From assembly GCF_018614585.1 (NCBI RefSeq), contig NZ_JAGGOI010000006.1:218332-282331 (forward strand): 64,000 bases of DNA, given 5' to 3'. Both the position numbers and the translations under genes were made by a program. The notes beneath the pieces are model-generated. The model was not told where the DNA came from, made no database searches, and saw only the letters and a program-made list of their open reading frames with translations. Shown in pieces: positions 17,430 to 29,392 of the stretch (within the stretch, counting starts at the first letter, position 1; every line of letters begins with the position of its first letter). The DNA comes from Streptomyces sp. ISL-1 (lineage in GTDB: Bacteria; Actinomycetota; Actinomycetes; Streptomycetales; Streptomycetaceae).

Positions 17430-17579
17430 CTTCTGCAAGGTGCTCATCGCCGCCCCGGATTCCGGCAAGCCGCTCGGCGTGGTGTGCCAAGGGTGGTCGT
17501 GGAGCGCAACCTTGTCATCGGCCAGAACCCCGCTTCGTCCGCCCCGGTCGCCGCCGAGATCCTCAAGGTCCTGGGCTGA
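17430..17579 (+). pseudogene. Remnant of a DJ-1/PfpI-family (type 1 amidotransferase-like) gene
   Basis: Near the end of this stretch the frame reads VVVERNLVIGQNPASSAPVAAEILKVLG and stops. NLVTGQNPASS followed by a final AEAVLKLL helix is the usual C-terminus of DJ-1/PfpI proteins. Just upstream, a different frame reads KVLIAAPDSG, similar to a family N-terminal strand. The central two thirds, including the nucleophilic cysteine, are missing, so this looks like a gene collapsed by internal deletion and frameshift. The call rests on the C-terminal signature. Confidence 0.5.
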
Positions 17580-17688
17580 GGCGCTGACGCGGGCCGACAG
17601 ACGACGGCTCGCCGATCTTTGGCTCAAACCATTGCGTACGCACAGTAGGACTTGCGTTCGAGGGTGGCCCGCATGGTGGGATGAGCCG

Positions 17689-18909
17689 ATGCGACCCCCC
17701 ACACGCATATCAGCGCATTCAAGAAATCCGTACGAAGAACTCGCTCAACTGGCAGACCCGGAGCCCGATTACGCCAATTACGTCCCACGGGACCCGCTGG
17801 AGCTCGGACTCACCTCGGACCTCGACGACGAGGACGACTGGTCACCGCCCAACCACCGCGGCAAGAGCCGTTTGGCGGCTCTGCCCGCGGTGGTGAAGGT
17901 GACCGTCGCGGCGCTCCTGTGCACCGTCTGCCTGCTGCTCGCCGACCGGCTCGCGGAGGCATACGCGCAGAGCAAGGCGGCGGACAAGCTCCAGCAGTCG
18001 CTCGGACTCGCCACCAGGCCGGACGTGGACATCCACGGCTTCCCCTTCCTCACCCAGCTCCTCGACGAGCGGATCGACCAGGTCGACGTCACCGTGCCGG
18101 ACGTCTCCGCCGACCGCGTCTCGCTCGCCGAAGTACGGGCCACCGCCAAGGACGTACGCATCGTCGGCGATGCCCCGACCTCGATCAAGGGCGCCGTCAT
18201 CGGCAGCCTCGACGGCGAGGTGCTGCTCTCCTTCGACGATCTGAGCCGCGAACTGGGCGCCTCACAGCTCCGGTTCACCGGCAGCGGCGCCGACGGTGTC
18301 CGCGTGAACGGCCAACTCACCATCGCCGGACAGGATCTGCACGTACGGGCCCAGGCGCACATCCGGCGCGACAACAGCCGGGCCCTGACCACCACACTCG
18401 ACGGCATGCAGCTCGACATACCCGGTGTCGCCACCTACCGGCCGGGCAAGGATCCCGACCATTCGGGACTGCGGCTGCACCGCGAGGCGGCCGAGCGGAT
18501 CAGCCGCGAAGCAGCCCGCGCGAAGGCACTGCTGACAGTGCCCGCCATCGTGGACCGGCTCGGAGTGCCCAAGGAGCAGGTGCGCCGGGCACTGCGGAGT
18601 GAGGAGGAACTCCACCGGCTCACCGGAGCGCCGAAGTTCGCCGAGCGGCTGATGAAGGTCAACCTCGTCGACGTGGTGATCGCGCATCCGCAGCTGCTGG
18701 AGCGAGCGGGCATAGACCCCGCACTGGTCAAGGGCCTGCTCGCGGTCAGGCCGCCGGAGCTCTCGGAGCGGCTCTCCCTCTCCTTCGAGCTGCCCGACTC
18801 GCTCAGTGAGCTGCGGCTGCGGGACATCACCGTGGAGCGCGACGGCATCAAGGCTCGCGTGGTCGGATCCGGCCTGCGCGTCGGGGACGCCGCCCGACCG
18901 GGGAAGTGA
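17689..18909 (+). CDS. DUF2993 (LmeA-type) membrane-anchored lipid-binding protein
   Basis: About 406 residues from ATG 17689 (MRPPTRISAHSRNP). An acidic cytoplasmic N-terminus of about 65 residues precedes one transmembrane helix (VKVTVAALLCTVCLLLADRL, about 66-85). A DUF2993 beta-rich domain follows, opening with the typical VDIHGFPFLTQLLDERIDQVDVTV. The protein ends in a long helical/beta region with PPELSERLSLSFELPDSL. Mycobacterial LmeA of this family binds phosphoinositides and helps maintain lipomannan in the periplasm, so an envelope-lipid role is plausible. An 18-base duplication straddles the stop, and a hairpin follows. Confidence 0.8.
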   Translation: MRPPTRISAHSRNPYEELAQLADPEPDYANYVPRDPLELGLTSDLDDEDDWSPPNHRGKSRLAALPAVVKVTVAALLCTVCLLLADRLAEAYAQSKAADKLQQSLGLATRPDVDIHGFPFLTQLLDERIDQVDVTVPDVSADRVSLAEVRATAKDVRIVGDAPTSIKGAVIGSLDGEVLLSFDDLSRELGASQLRFTGSGADGVRVNGQLTIAGQDLHVRAQAHIRRDNSRALTTTLDGMQLDIPGVATYRPGKDPDHSGLRLHREAAERISREAARAKALLTVPAIVDRLGVPKEQVRRALRSEEELHRLTGAPKFAERLMKVNLVDVVIAHPQLLERAGIDPALVKGLLAVRPPELSERLSLSFELPDSLSELRLRDITVERDGIKARVVGSGLRVGDAARPGK

Positions 18910-18935
18910 GCAGGACCGGGGAAGTGAGCAGGACC
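18900..18935. repeat. 18-bp tandem duplication across a stop codon
   Basis: GGGGAAGTGAGCAGGACC occurs twice in tandem without mismatch. The first copy contains the TGA of the DUF2993 gene; the second repeats it in the same phase. It looks like a recent slippage event. Confidence 0.9.
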
Positions 18936-18947
18936 GGAGGCCGAGGG

Positions 18948-18968
18948 CCCCGCCCCGCAGGGGCGGGG
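18948..18968. terminator. Hairpin after the DUF2993 gene
   Basis: CCCCGCCCC and GGGGCGGGG form a perfect nine-base stem around GCA, 39 bases past the stop, separating this gene from the riboswitch leader of metE. Confidence 0.7.
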
Positions 18969-19005
18969 GTGTTCCCCGCGAGGGGCAGCGCCTAGGCTGG
19001 ACCGT

Positions 19006-19212
19006 GCAGTTGGTTCGCCCTGCCCGCCAGGCAGGCGCGTCGCAAGAGGGAATCCGGTGGGAATCCGGAACTGCCCCGCAGCGGTAAGTGGGAACGACCG
19101 CCGTCATACGCACTGGATCCGGCATCGGATCCGGGAAGCGACGGCCAGTAGGTGCTCTCGTACGACACGTACGAGCAAAGCGTGCCCGCAAGTCCGAAGA
19201 CCTGCCACTGCC
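19006..19212 (+). promoter_or_regulatory. Cobalamin riboswitch in the metE leader
   Basis: The leader has the conserved order of the adenosylcobalamin riboswitch: a TTGGT-like entry helix, GAGGGAATCCGGTG then GAATCCGGAACTGCCCCGC, the AGCGGTAAGTGGGAACGACC core, CACTGG, a GGGAAGCGACGG strand and the CAAGTCCGAAGACCTGCCACTG end. It lies about 165 bases upstream of metE. In this setting B12 binding shuts off the B12-independent methionine synthase. Confidence 0.95.
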
Positions 19213-19375
19213 CGTGCGCGACCGACGTGCGCGGAGATCTCGGTGACCTCGTGGGCGGGTCGGCGGTACGGGCAGCACAGGCACAGGAGTGCCGGTGGCT
19301 GCTTCAGTTGCCGTTCCTTCGCGTTCCACGATCCGCTCCGGGGTCGCTCGACGAGTACTCGCGAAGGAGAGTTCC

Positions 19376-21694
19376 GTGACCAGCACAACCTCAGCCGCCG
19401 GAGCCAGGGCCACTGTCTACGGCTATCCGCGTCAGGGCCCGGATCGGGAACTGAAGAAGGCCGTCGAGGGCTACTGGAAGGGCAGCGTCGGAGCCGAAGC
19501 CCTCCGGGACACAGCCGCCCAACTGCGGCGCGCCAACTGGCAGCAGCTCGCCGACACCGGCATCCATGAAGTGCCCACCGGAGACTTCTCGTACTACGAC
19601 CATGTCCTGGACACCAGCGTCATGGTCGGCGCCATTCCCCCGCGCCACCGTGGGGCCGTCGAGGCCGACACGCTCGAAGGCTACTTCGCCATGGCCCGCG
19701 GGACCCAGGACGCCGCGCCCCTGGAAATGACCAAGTGGTTCGACACCAACTACCACTATCTCGTCCCCGAACTCGGCCCCGACACCGCCTTCACCGCCGA
19801 CTCCGCCAAGCAGGTCACCGAGCTGAAGGAGGCCCTTGCCCTCGGGCACACCGCCCGTCCGGTGCTCGTCGGGCCGGTCACCTATCTGCTGCTCGCCAAG
19901 CCCGCGCCGGCCGTCCTCGGCGACTTCGAACCGCTCACCCTCCTGGACCGGCTGCTCGGGGTGTACGCCGAGGTGCTCGCCGATCTGCGGGCCGCGGGCG
20001 CGCAGTGGGTGCAACTCGACGAACCGGCCCTGGTCCAGGACCAGCCGCGGGCCGTGCTGAACGCCGCGGCCCGCGCCTACCGGGAGCTTGGCAGTCTGAC
20101 GGACCGGCCCCAACTCCTCGTCGCCTCCTACTTCGACCGGATGGGCGACGCCCTGCCGGTGCTGGCCAAAGCGCCGATCGACGGACTCGCCCTCGACTTC
20201 ACCGGGCGTGCCGCCGCCAACCTCGGCGACCTCGCCGCCGTCGGCGGCCTGCCCGGCAAGAGGCTCGTGGCCGGAGTCGTCGACGGCCGCAACGTATGGA
20301 TCAACGACCTCGGGAAGTCGACTGCCACACTCGCCACCCTGCTGGGGTTCGCCGACCGGGTGGATGTGGCGGCGTCCTGCTCCCTGCTGCATGTGCCCCT
20401 CGACGCGGCCGCGGAACGGGACGTGGACACGCAGGTCGCGCGCTGGCTGGCTTTTGCCCGCCAGAAGACGGCCGAGGTGGTCACCCTGGCCCGCGGACTG
20501 ACGGAAGGCGCAGGCAGCATCGCCGCCCAACTCGCCGCCAACCGGGCCGACCTGCAGTCCCGCGCCACCTCCGCGCTCACCCACGACCCGGCCGTACGGG
20601 CCCGCTGCGCGGCAGTCACCGAGGCCGATGCCCAGCGCAGTCTTCCGTACACAGAGCGCGCAGCCGCTCAGCGCTCGCGCCTCGGCCTGCCCCTGCTTCC
20701 CACGACCACGATCGGCTCGTTCCCGCAGACCACCGAGTTGCGCACCGCGCGGGCCGACCTGAGGTCCGGGCGCATCGACACCGAGGGATACGAGAAGCGG
20801 ATCGAGGCCGAGATCCGCGAGGTCATCTCCTTCCAGGAGAAGACCGGCATCGACGTCCTCGTACACGGCGAGCCCGAACGCAACGACATGGTCCAGTACT
20901 TCGCCGAGCAGCTCATCGGCTACCTCGCCACCCGGCACGGCTGGGTCCAGTCGTACGGCACCCGCTATGTCCGGCCGCCGATCCTGGCCGGCGACATCTC
21001 CCGGCCCGACCCGATGACCGTCCGCTGGACCCGGTACGCCCAGTCGCTGACCGGTCGCCCCGTCAAGGGCATGCTCACCGGGCCCGTCACCATGCTCGCC
21101 TGGTCCTTCGTCCGCGACGACCAGCCGCTCGCCGACACCGCACGGCAGGTCGCCCTCGCCCTGCGCGATGAGGTGAACGACCTGGAGGCCGCGGGCTCCT
21201 CGGTCATCCAGGTCGACGAACCGGCGCTGCGGGAGACGCTGCCGCTGCGGAAAGCCGGCCACGAGGCGTATCTGGCGTGGGCAACACAGGCGTTCCGGCT
21301 CACCACCGGCGGTGTCCGTCCCGACACCCAGATCCATACGCACATGTGCTACGCGGAGTTCGGCGACATCCTGCAGGCCATCGACGACCTCGATGCGGAT
21401 GTCATCAGCCTGGAGGCCGCCCGCTCCCATATGCAGGTCGCCGACGAACTCGCCACCGCCGGATATCCGCGCGAGGTGGGACCCGGTGTATACGACATCC
21501 ACTCGCCGCGAGTGCCCAGCACCGAGGAGGCAACCATGCTGTTGCGCAAGGGACTTGACGCGATTCCCGCCGAGCGGCTGTGGGTCAACCCCGACTGCGG
21601 TCTGAAGACCCGCGGCTGGCCCGAGGTGCGTACGTCACTGGAGCATCTGGTGGCCGCGGCCCGTGAGGTCAGGGCCGGGCTGCCCGGCGAGTAA
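19376..21694 (+). CDS. metE: Cobalamin-independent methionine synthase
   Basis: A 772-residue enzyme that transfers the methyl group of 5-methyltetrahydropteroyltri-L-glutamate to homocysteine in the last step of methionine synthesis. GTG 19376 follows GAAGGAGA. The two-barrel layout is clear. The N-terminal half has [17 protein letters not shown] and [11 protein letters not shown]. The C-terminal half has [24 protein letters not shown], the zinc-ligand segment [11 protein letters not shown], and the final cysteine in [13 protein letters not shown]. Length is normal. A B12 riboswitch precedes it, so it should be off when cobalamin allows MetH to work. Confidence 0.97.
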   Translation: MTSTTSAAGARATVYGYPRQGPDRELKKAVEGYWKGSVGAEALRDTAAQLRRANWQQLADTGIHEVPTGDFSYYDHVLDTSVMVGAIPPRHRGAVEADTLEGYFAMARGTQDAAPLEMTKWFDTNYHYLVPELGPDTAFTADSAKQVTELKEALALGHTARPVLVGPVTYLLLAKPAPAVLGDFEPLTLLDRLLGVYAEVLADLRAAGAQWVQLDEPALVQDQPRAVLNAAARAYRELGSLTDRPQLLVASYFDRMGDALPVLAKAPIDGLALDFTGRAAANLGDLAAVGGLPGKRLVAGVVDGRNVWINDLGKSTATLATLLGFADRVDVAASCSLLHVPLDAAAERDVDTQVARWLAFARQKTAEVVTLARGLTEGAGSIAAQLAANRADLQSRATSALTHDPAVRARCAAVTEADAQRSLPYTERAAAQRSRLGLPLLPTTTIGSFPQTTELRTARADLRSGRIDTEGYEKRIEAEIREVISFQEKTGIDVLVHGEPERNDMVQYFAEQLIGYLATRHGWVQSYGTRYVRPPILAGDISRPDPMTVRWTRYAQSLTGRPVKGMLTGPVTMLAWSFVRDDQPLADTARQVALALRDEVNDLEAAGSSVIQVDEPALRETLPLRKAGHEAYLAWATQAFRLTTGGVRPDTQIHTHMCYAEFGDILQAIDDLDADVISLEAARSHMQVADELATAGYPREVGPGVYDIHSPRVPSTEEATMLLRKGLDAIPAERLWVNPDCGLKTRGWPEVRTSLEHLVAAAREVRAGLPGE

Positions 21695-21719
21695 CTGCGG
21701 GCAAGCCCCAGACGCCCGT

Positions 21720-21858
21720 ACGGCCTTCGGCCGTGTCCTCAATCGCCGGACGGGCTGAATTTCAGCCCCTCCGGCGTCAGAGGAGTGGGGGTCCCCCCAC
21801 GCCCGCCAGGGCGTTGGGGGTGGGGGCACCTCCCATGCCCGAAGGGCTATGGGGGAGG
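21720..21858. repeat. Cluster of intergenic hairpins between convergent genes
   Basis: Three inverted repeats lie between metE and meaB, which converge here. ACGGCCTTCGGCCGT is at 21720-21734. A 16-base stem with one mismatch (CGCCGGACGGGCTGAA) is at 21744-21776. CCTCCCATGCCC-GAA-GGGCTATGGGGGAGG is at about 21829-21858. The second resembles hairpins scattered between genes in many Streptomyces genomes. They probably end transcription from both sides. Confidence 0.65.
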
Positions 21859-21907
21859 GTCCGGGGCGGAGCCCCCGGTTGCGGGATTCGCGCCCGCCCC
21901 GGACCCG

Positions 21908-22903
21908 CTACCGCCGCTGGAACGCGTCCAGGATCCGTTCGGCGGCGAGCGTCGCCGTCAACTCCCCGTCTCGCACCTGCTGTTCGAGACCGGGCGCCAG
22001 TGCCCGTACCTCGGGATGGCCGCGCAGCCGGTCCCGCAACTCGTCGTGGACCATCGCCCACGTCCAGTCGATCTGCTGGTCACGGCGCTTGGCGGCGAGC
22101 CGGCCCGTCGAGTCGAGGAGCGCGCGGTGCTGTTCGAGCCGCTCCCAGAGGGTGTCGAGGCCGGTCCCCTCACGGGCACTGCAGGACAGCACCGGGGGCG
22201 TCCACGCCGCGTCGGCGGGGTGCATCAGCCGCAGCGCACCGGCCAGTTCACGGGCCGCCGAGCGGGCGTCGCGCTCGTGCGGGCCGTCCGCCTTGTTGAC
22301 CGAGATGACGTCGGCCAGCTCCAGCACCCCCTTCTTGATGCCCTGGAGCTGGTCGCCGGTGCGGGCGAGGGTGAGCAGCAGGAAGGAGTCCACCATGCCC
22401 GCCACGGTGGTCTCCGACTGGCCGACGCCGACCGTCTCCACGAGCACCACGTCGTAGCCGGCGGCCTCCATCACGATGATGGTCTCGCGGGTCGCCTTGG
22501 CCACTCCGCCGAGCGTGCCCGAGGTGGGGGACGGCCGCACGAACGCCGCGGGGTCCACCGCGAGCCGCTCCATCCGGGTCTTGTCACCGAGGATGGAGCC
22601 GCCCGTACGGGTGGAGGACGGATCGACGGCGAGGACCGCGACCCGGTGGCCGAGGCCGGTGAGCATGGTGCCGAGAGCGTCGATGAAGGTGGACTTGCCG
22701 ACGCCTGGGACACCACTGATACCCACCCGCCGCGCCCTACCGGAGTACGGCAGCAGCTCGGTCAGCAGCCGCTGGGCCAGCACCCGGTGATCGGCGCGGG
22801 TGGACTCGACGAGCGTGATGGCGCGAGCGATGTACGCCCGCGACCCCTCACGCACGCCCTTGACATAGCTGTCGATGTCGAGCGTGGGACGCATCCGGGG
22901 CAC
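21908..22903 (-). CDS. meaB: Methylmalonyl-CoA mutase-associated GTPase MeaB
   Basis: A 331-residue G3E-type P-loop GTPase that guards methylmalonyl-CoA mutase, gating delivery of adenosylcobalamin and protecting the radical enzyme from inactivation. Walker A is GVPGVGKST (64-72). The base-recognition and switch segments [28 protein letters not shown] and NKAD are all present. The C-terminal dimerisation arm is complete. It starts four bases after the large mutase subunit stop, giving the order mutA-mutB-meaB in one operon, which fits its chaperone role. Confidence 0.95.
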   Translation of the reverse strand: MPRMRPTLDIDSYVKGVREGSRAYIARAITLVESTRADHRVLAQRLLTELLPYSGRARRVGISGVPGVGKSTFIDALGTMLTGLGHRVAVLAVDPSSTRTGGSILGDKTRMERLAVDPAAFVRPSPTSGTLGGVAKATRETIIVMEAAGYDVVLVETVGVGQSETTVAGMVDSFLLLTLARTGDQLQGIKKGVLELADVISVNKADGPHERDARSAARELAGALRLMHPADAAWTPPVLSCSAREGTGLDTLWERLEQHRALLDSTGRLAAKRRDQQIDWTWAMVHDELRDRLRGHPEVRALAPGLEQQVRDGELTATLAAERILDAFQRR

Positions 22904-22907
22904 GGTC

Positions 22908-25108
<2,201 letters not shown>

Positions 25109-25112
<4 letters not shown>

Positions 25113-26989
25113 GCCACTCCGATCCGGTCGAGGGCGGAGGTGAGGGCGGCGACCGCGTCGCCGCCCGCGACGACGAACTCGTCGACTCCGGCCCGTACAT
25201 ACGTCTCACGCTGCTCGCCGGGACGACCCGCGAGGAACACCCGCAGTGCGCCGGCCGCCTTGAGCGCCTCGGCCACCGGCGCGGCCTGCTCGGCGTAGAG
25301 GGCGTCGCTGGAGCAGACGCACGCCACGCTCGCGCCACTGGCGGTGAATGCCCCGGCGACCGAGGCCGCGTCGACGGTGACAGGGTTGTGGACCGCCTCG
25401 ATGCCGCCCGCCTGGAAGAGGTTGGCGGCGAAGGAGACGCGTGCGGTGTGCGCGGCCGCCGGGCCGAGCGCCGCGAGAAAGACGCGCGGCCGGGCGCCCG
25501 TCGTGACCAGATGCGCGTCCGAGCGGGCCCGCAGAACCTCAAAGGCCTCGTCGCGGCGCACCGTCGGCAGCCCGCCACCGGGCGCGGCGGGCGCGGGGTC
25601 GCGCTCGACGGGAGCCTGGGCGAGCAGCGGGAACTCGCTGACCCCGGTGATCGGTTCGCGACGCTTGGCCAGGTTTTTCCTGCGGCTGTCCCAGGTGGCG
25701 CCGAGCCGCTCGGAGATCAGACCGCCGCGCAGGGCGGCCTGCTGGCCCCCGGCGCGCTCGATCTCCTGGAACCAGGCCCAGGCCGCGTGCGCCAGCTCGT
25801 CGGTGAGCTGCTCCACGTACCAGGAGCCGCCCGCCGGGTCGATGACCCGGCCCACGTGTGACTCCTCGAGCAGGATCGTCGAGGTGTTGCGGGCGATGCG
25901 GCGGGCGAAGCCGTCCGGCAGGCCGAGGGCGTGGTCGAAGGGCAGCACGGTCACGGCGTCGGCACCGCCGACGCCCGCGGCGAGCGAGGCGACCGTGGTG
26001 CGCAGCATGTTCACCCACGGGTCGCGCCGCGTCATCATCACCGCGGAGGTCACCGCGTGCTGGCGCTGTGCTCCGGCGGCGGGATCCGCACCGCAGGCCT
26101 CGGCGACGCGGGCCCACACTCGTCGGGCGGCGCGCAGTTTCGCGATCGTCAGGAACTGGTCGGCGGTGGCCGCGTACCGGAACTCCAGTTGGCCGCACGC
26201 CTCTTCGATGCTCAGCCCGCCTTCGCCGAGTGCCCGCAGATAGGCGACCCCGGTAGCCAGCGAGCAGCCCACCTCCTGGGCCGCCGACCCGCCGGCCTCG
26301 TGGTACGGCAGCGCGTCCACGGTCAGTGCCCGCAGCCCCGGCCACTCGCGTGCGCACAGCGCCGCCGTCGCGACCGCGTCGCAGGAGTCGAGGGCCTTGC
26401 CGGTCCGGGCCTCGTAGCCCAGCGGATCGGCGCCGAGGTTTCCGCGTGCCGACTCCCGGGGCACGCCCTTGTCCTCATAGAGCCGCAGCAACTCCCGGGC
26501 GGCGGCGTCGAATTCGGCCCCGGCGTCGATAGCGACGGGCGCGAGGTCGAGGTATACGCCCTCCAGTGCCCGGGCGAGCCCGGAGACGGGAACCCCGGCC
26601 GCGCCGACAGACAGCCAGAGCGAGGTGACCCCGTTCTCCAGGTCCGCGAGCACGGCTTCGTTCGTACGCGCCGGATCCTGCCGGTCGTGGCGCTGGCGTA
26701 CGTCCCAGCCGGAGACAGCGCCGCCTTCGGGCCTGCCGCCCCTGGTGAAGGGCGCGAAGCCCGGATACCCGGCGCTGTCGGCGCCGTTGCGTGCGGCGTC
26801 CGCGGTGTAGAGAGGACGGGTGGTGAGCCCGTCCTCGAGGGACGTGGACAGCAGATCGTCGGCCGCCGTGTCCGGGGCGTCCTTGCCTGCCTTGCGCAGC
26901 ACGCCGGCCACCAGCCGCTGCCACTGTTCGTGGGTCGCATCCGGGAATTCGGCGGCCAGGGAAAACCCGTCATCGGGGAGGACCGTCAT
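25109..26989 (-). CDS. mutA: Methylmalonyl-CoA mutase, small subunit
   Basis: A 626-residue partner of the catalytic subunit. It shares the barrel fold (for example [12 protein letters not shown] and [33 protein letters not shown]) and a degenerate cobalamin-like C-terminal domain ([21 protein letters not shown]) lacking the DxHxxG histidine, as expected for the non-catalytic subunit. It is the first gene of the mutA-mutB-meaB operon and overlaps mutB by four bases. The upstream 400 bases contain no other intact gene, so its promoter should lie there. Confidence 0.95.
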
Positions 26990-27401
26990 GCTCAGATGCT
27001 AGGTCAAGCCCACAAAGGTGCAGCAGAGGAAATGGCTGTGACCTTGCACTCTTCGGGCGGCTCTTGATCCTTACGGTGTGATGGCCTATTCGGTGCGACC
27101 GGTTCCCCACCGCGCGGGAGCGGCGGCGCGGCGGGCCGGGAACGCGCGGCGTCGTGCCGCCCCGACGATGGCCCAAGCCGGGCCGATCAGCGGGAGCGCG
27201 GTCCGGGGCAGGGCGCCCGCGCCGGTGCCTTCGAGGACGATTTGGCCGGTCAGGGATCCGGTGGCGATGCCGATGCAGACGGTGGCCTGCAGAGAGGTGG
27301 CCAGGTGTGACCGGCCGGGTGCAGCGGTGCGGGGGCGGGCCGTACCGTGGGATGGTCAGTCCTGGGTCAGGGGGCTCTCCGTACGGAAGGCGGAACCTGC
27401 G
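26990..27401. other. Divergent intergenic region with a possible gene relic
   Basis: This region must hold the promoters of mutA and of the VOC gene. AAGGTGCA and TGACCTTGCA at about 27016-27047 form an imperfect inverted repeat close to mutA. On the minus strand at about 27087-27310 a stop-free frame reads like a membrane segment (SLQATVCIGIATGSLTGQI, then LIGPAWAIVGAARRR) but has no acceptable start. It could be the relic of a small membrane protein. Confidence 0.4.
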
Positions 27402-27767
27402 ATGGCCGGTGAGATCTCCTTCTTCGAACTGGGCGTGGGCGACTTCGAAGCGGCCCGCACCTTCTACGGCGGCCTGTTCGGCTGGACCTTCGAGCCGGGC
27501 CCGACCGAGGGCGGCGGCTATGCGATCCAGGCGCCGAACGTCCCCGGCGGAGTGCACGGCGGCGACCCGGGCGCGAGCCCGTACCTCTTCTTCAAGGTCG
27601 ACGAGATGCCGGCCGCGCTCGACCGGGTCCGTGAACTCGGCGGCACAGTCGACGACTTCGACATGGGCGACGACGAGGAGACGGTGGCCCGCTTCGGCCG
27701 CTTCAAGCTCTGTCACGACGACCAGGGCTCGCCCTTCGGCCTGCACGAGCCTCCGAAGCGCGGCTGA
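27402..27767 (+). CDS. VOC-family (glyoxalase/bleomycin resistance-like) protein
   Basis: A 121-residue protein from ATG 27402, preceded by GGAAGG. It contains two beta-alpha-beta-beta-beta modules of the vicinal oxygen chelate fold: ISFFELGVGDFEAARTFYGGLFGW and YLFFKVDEMPAALDRVRELGG. The end (FGRFKLCHDDQGSPFGLHEP) has the DPxGxxxGLxE pattern common to this family. Potential metal ligands are E and H residues at strand ends, but the first position is not the usual histidine, so it may bind a ligand without catalysis. Function is unknown; it stands alone. Confidence 0.85.
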   Translation: MAGEISFFELGVGDFEAARTFYGGLFGWTFEPGPTEGGGYAIQAPNVPGGVHGGDPGASPYLFFKVDEMPAALDRVRELGGTVDDFDMGDDEETVARFGRFKLCHDDQGSPFGLHEPPKRG

Positions 27768-27879
27768 CTCCGCTCCGGTCCGGCCGGCGACGGGCGGTCC
27801 GGCGGCAGCATCTCTGTGTGCTGATCGGCGGGGTGCTGTCGAGGATGGGCCACTCGGGTGAAGGCGTCGTGGGGAGCCC

Positions 27880-28221
27880 TCACGCCCCTGGGACGCGGCC
27901 GCCGAAGAAGACCTGCGTCTCGGTGATCCTGCCGTCCCTGACGGTGCTCAGTTCGACGTTGCGATAGCGCTCGCCGTTCTTCAGTTCGTACTCGTACGCG
28001 ATGAGGACGCCGTCGCCCGAGGCAGGGACGGCCTCGATGATCTGCTGGGACCGGAGGCGGTCCGCCGTGGGGAAGCAGCGCTCGAAGAACGCCGCCCGGT
28101 CGATGTGGTCGTCCTGAGGACTGGTGAAGACGAAGTCCTCGGCGATCAACCGGTCGGCGGTCTCGCGGTCCTGCGCCATGCAACTCTCCAGGCAGGCGCG
28201 GACGACATCGACGTTCGCCAT
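27880..28221 (-). CDS. SnoaL-like (NTF2-fold) protein
   Basis: A 113-residue protein beginning MANVDVVRACLESCMAQDRETADRLIAEDFVFTSP, the typical first helices of NTF2-like SnoaL domains, followed by a curved beta sheet ending ITETQVFFGGRVPG. Such proteins bind or isomerise small molecules; no specific active-site pair is recognisable. It has its own promoter region, which it shares with the divergent DUF6629 gene. Confidence is good for the fold and low for function. Confidence 0.78.
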   Translation of the reverse strand: MANVDVVRACLESCMAQDRETADRLIAEDFVFTSPQDDHIDRAAFFERCFPTADRLRSQQIIEAVPASGDGVLIAYEYELKNGERYRNVELSTVRDGRITETQVFFGGRVPGA

Positions 28222-28329
28222 GGCTGTTTCCTTCCGGCCCGGGGGCAGGACCCATTCCGTTCACGGATCCGTAGGCCCTCCTGGGATATAGCTTGACCGA
28301 CCCTCATCTCCCTGTCTTTGGATGACGCC

Positions 28330-28971
28330 ATGTGCTGGAGTGCGACTGCCGACCTCGTGGCGGGCACGAGCATCTCCGCGATCGGCGTGGCATGCGTCGC
28401 CCAGGCGCACCGGGCCCGCGATCTGCCGCTCGCCTCGCTACCGCTGCTCCTCGGTGCCCACCAGATCATCGAGTCCCTCGTGTGGCGGTCGGGCGGCGGG
28501 CCGGGTCCGGCCACCGTGGCGTGGGCCGTGATCGCCCTGCCCCTGCTGCCGGTATGGGTGGCGTTCGGCGTCCTGCTCGCGGCGCCGCCGCGTGTCCGGC
28601 GCCGACTGGTCGTTCCGGCCGCCGCCGGGCTCGCCACCGCCGCCGTCCTTGCGTACTGCCTCGCCACCCGGACCGTGACGGCAGACATCCGCGGTCACAC
28701 CCTTGGCTATGTCATGGATCTGCCGCGCTCCCCGCTGATCATCGCGGGCTATCTACTGGCCACCGTGGGCGCCCTGCTGCTCGCCGGCGATCCGGTGCTG
28801 CGGCTGCTCGGAGTCCTCGCCGGGGCGGGGGCGGTGGTCTGCGCGGTGCTGTGGCGGCTGGAGTTCGTCTCCACCTGGTGCGCGCTGGCCGCTGTGGCGT
28901 CGGTCGTCATACTCGGCTGGGTACGACAGCGGCCCGAGGACAGCGCCGGGCTCGTCGGGCGGCCCGCCTGA
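28330..28971 (+). CDS. DUF6629-type integral membrane protein
   Basis: A 213-residue protein starting MCWSATADLVAGTSISAIG. Six to seven hydrophobic helices are visible, including TVAWAVIALPLLPVWVAFGV and SPLIIAGYLLATVGALLLAG. The conserved start MCWSATAD and the segment LGAHQIIESLVWR are hallmarks of DUF6629, an uncharacterised bacterial membrane family. WRLEFVSTWCALAAVASV near the end is also typical. There is no transport or enzyme motif. It is divergent from the SnoaL-like gene. Confidence 0.75.
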   Translation: MCWSATADLVAGTSISAIGVACVAQAHRARDLPLASLPLLLGAHQIIESLVWRSGGGPGPATVAWAVIALPLLPVWVAFGVLLAAPPRVRRRLVVPAAAGLATAAVLAYCLATRTVTADIRGHTLGYVMDLPRSPLIIAGYLLATVGALLLAGDPVLRLLGVLAGAGAVVCAVLWRLEFVSTWCALAAVASVVILGWVRQRPEDSAGLVGRPA

Positions 28972-29200
28972 GGAGCCCCATCGCCACCGTCTGACCACGA
29001 CGAGGCGTGCGGCCTTGGGGGCAGGCAGCTGGCGCAAGCGTCGCGAACTGCTCCCGCGGAGGCCGCCGGTCGCCGATTGCGTGCCGTGAACACTTCTTTG
29101 CCCGGCCCTCATCCCTCGATGTTCCCGGCCGGTTTGACAACTGCCGAACGGGTACCCGAAGCCGAACACAATCCGCGTACCGGACCGAGGAGGCATTCCC

Positions 29201-29359
29201 ATGGAACCCGGCGGCAGTGCCGGCGTGCGCCTGGTGGTGGAGGACAAAACCAAGAAGGGCGGGATACGCACGTATATCCCGGCCCGTGAGCAACGGGGCG
29301 GCGGCGAAGGGCACGACGCCCCGGTACTGGAGTGCAATGTCGTCCGTGGCGAGGACTGA
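29201..29359 (+). CDS. Small hypothetical protein (52 residues) upstream of whiB-like gene
   Basis: An ATG at 29201 follows a near-perfect ribosome binding site (GAGGAGG, nine bases upstream) and opens a 52-codon frame. The product is charged and soluble: it begins MEPGGSAGVRLVVEDKTKKG, continues IRTYIPAREQRGGG and ends LECNVVRGED. Strong GC bias at third positions supports coding. It ends five bases before the first WhiB ATG, inside a 21-base tandem duplication, so the two genes are probably co-transcribed. I do not recognise the family. Confidence 0.6.
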   Translation: MEPGGSAGVRLVVEDKTKKGGIRTYIPAREQRGGGEGHDAPVLECNVVRGED

Positions 29360-29392
29360 GCCCATGGCCCAGAGGACTGAGCCGATGGCCCC
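29351..29392. repeat. 21-bp tandem duplication carrying a stop and the whiB-like start
   Basis: Two copies of GAGGACTGAGCC(C/G)ATGGCCC(A/C) are adjacent, with two differences. The first copy contains the stop of the 52-codon gene, and each copy contains a GAGG site and an in-frame ATG for the WhiB-like gene, which therefore has two starts seven codons apart. Confidence 0.85.

Noticed and set aside
27087..27310. Minus-strand stop-free frame with hydrophobic segments
   Set aside because: No usable start codon or ribosome site; kept only as a possible relic in the intergenic note.
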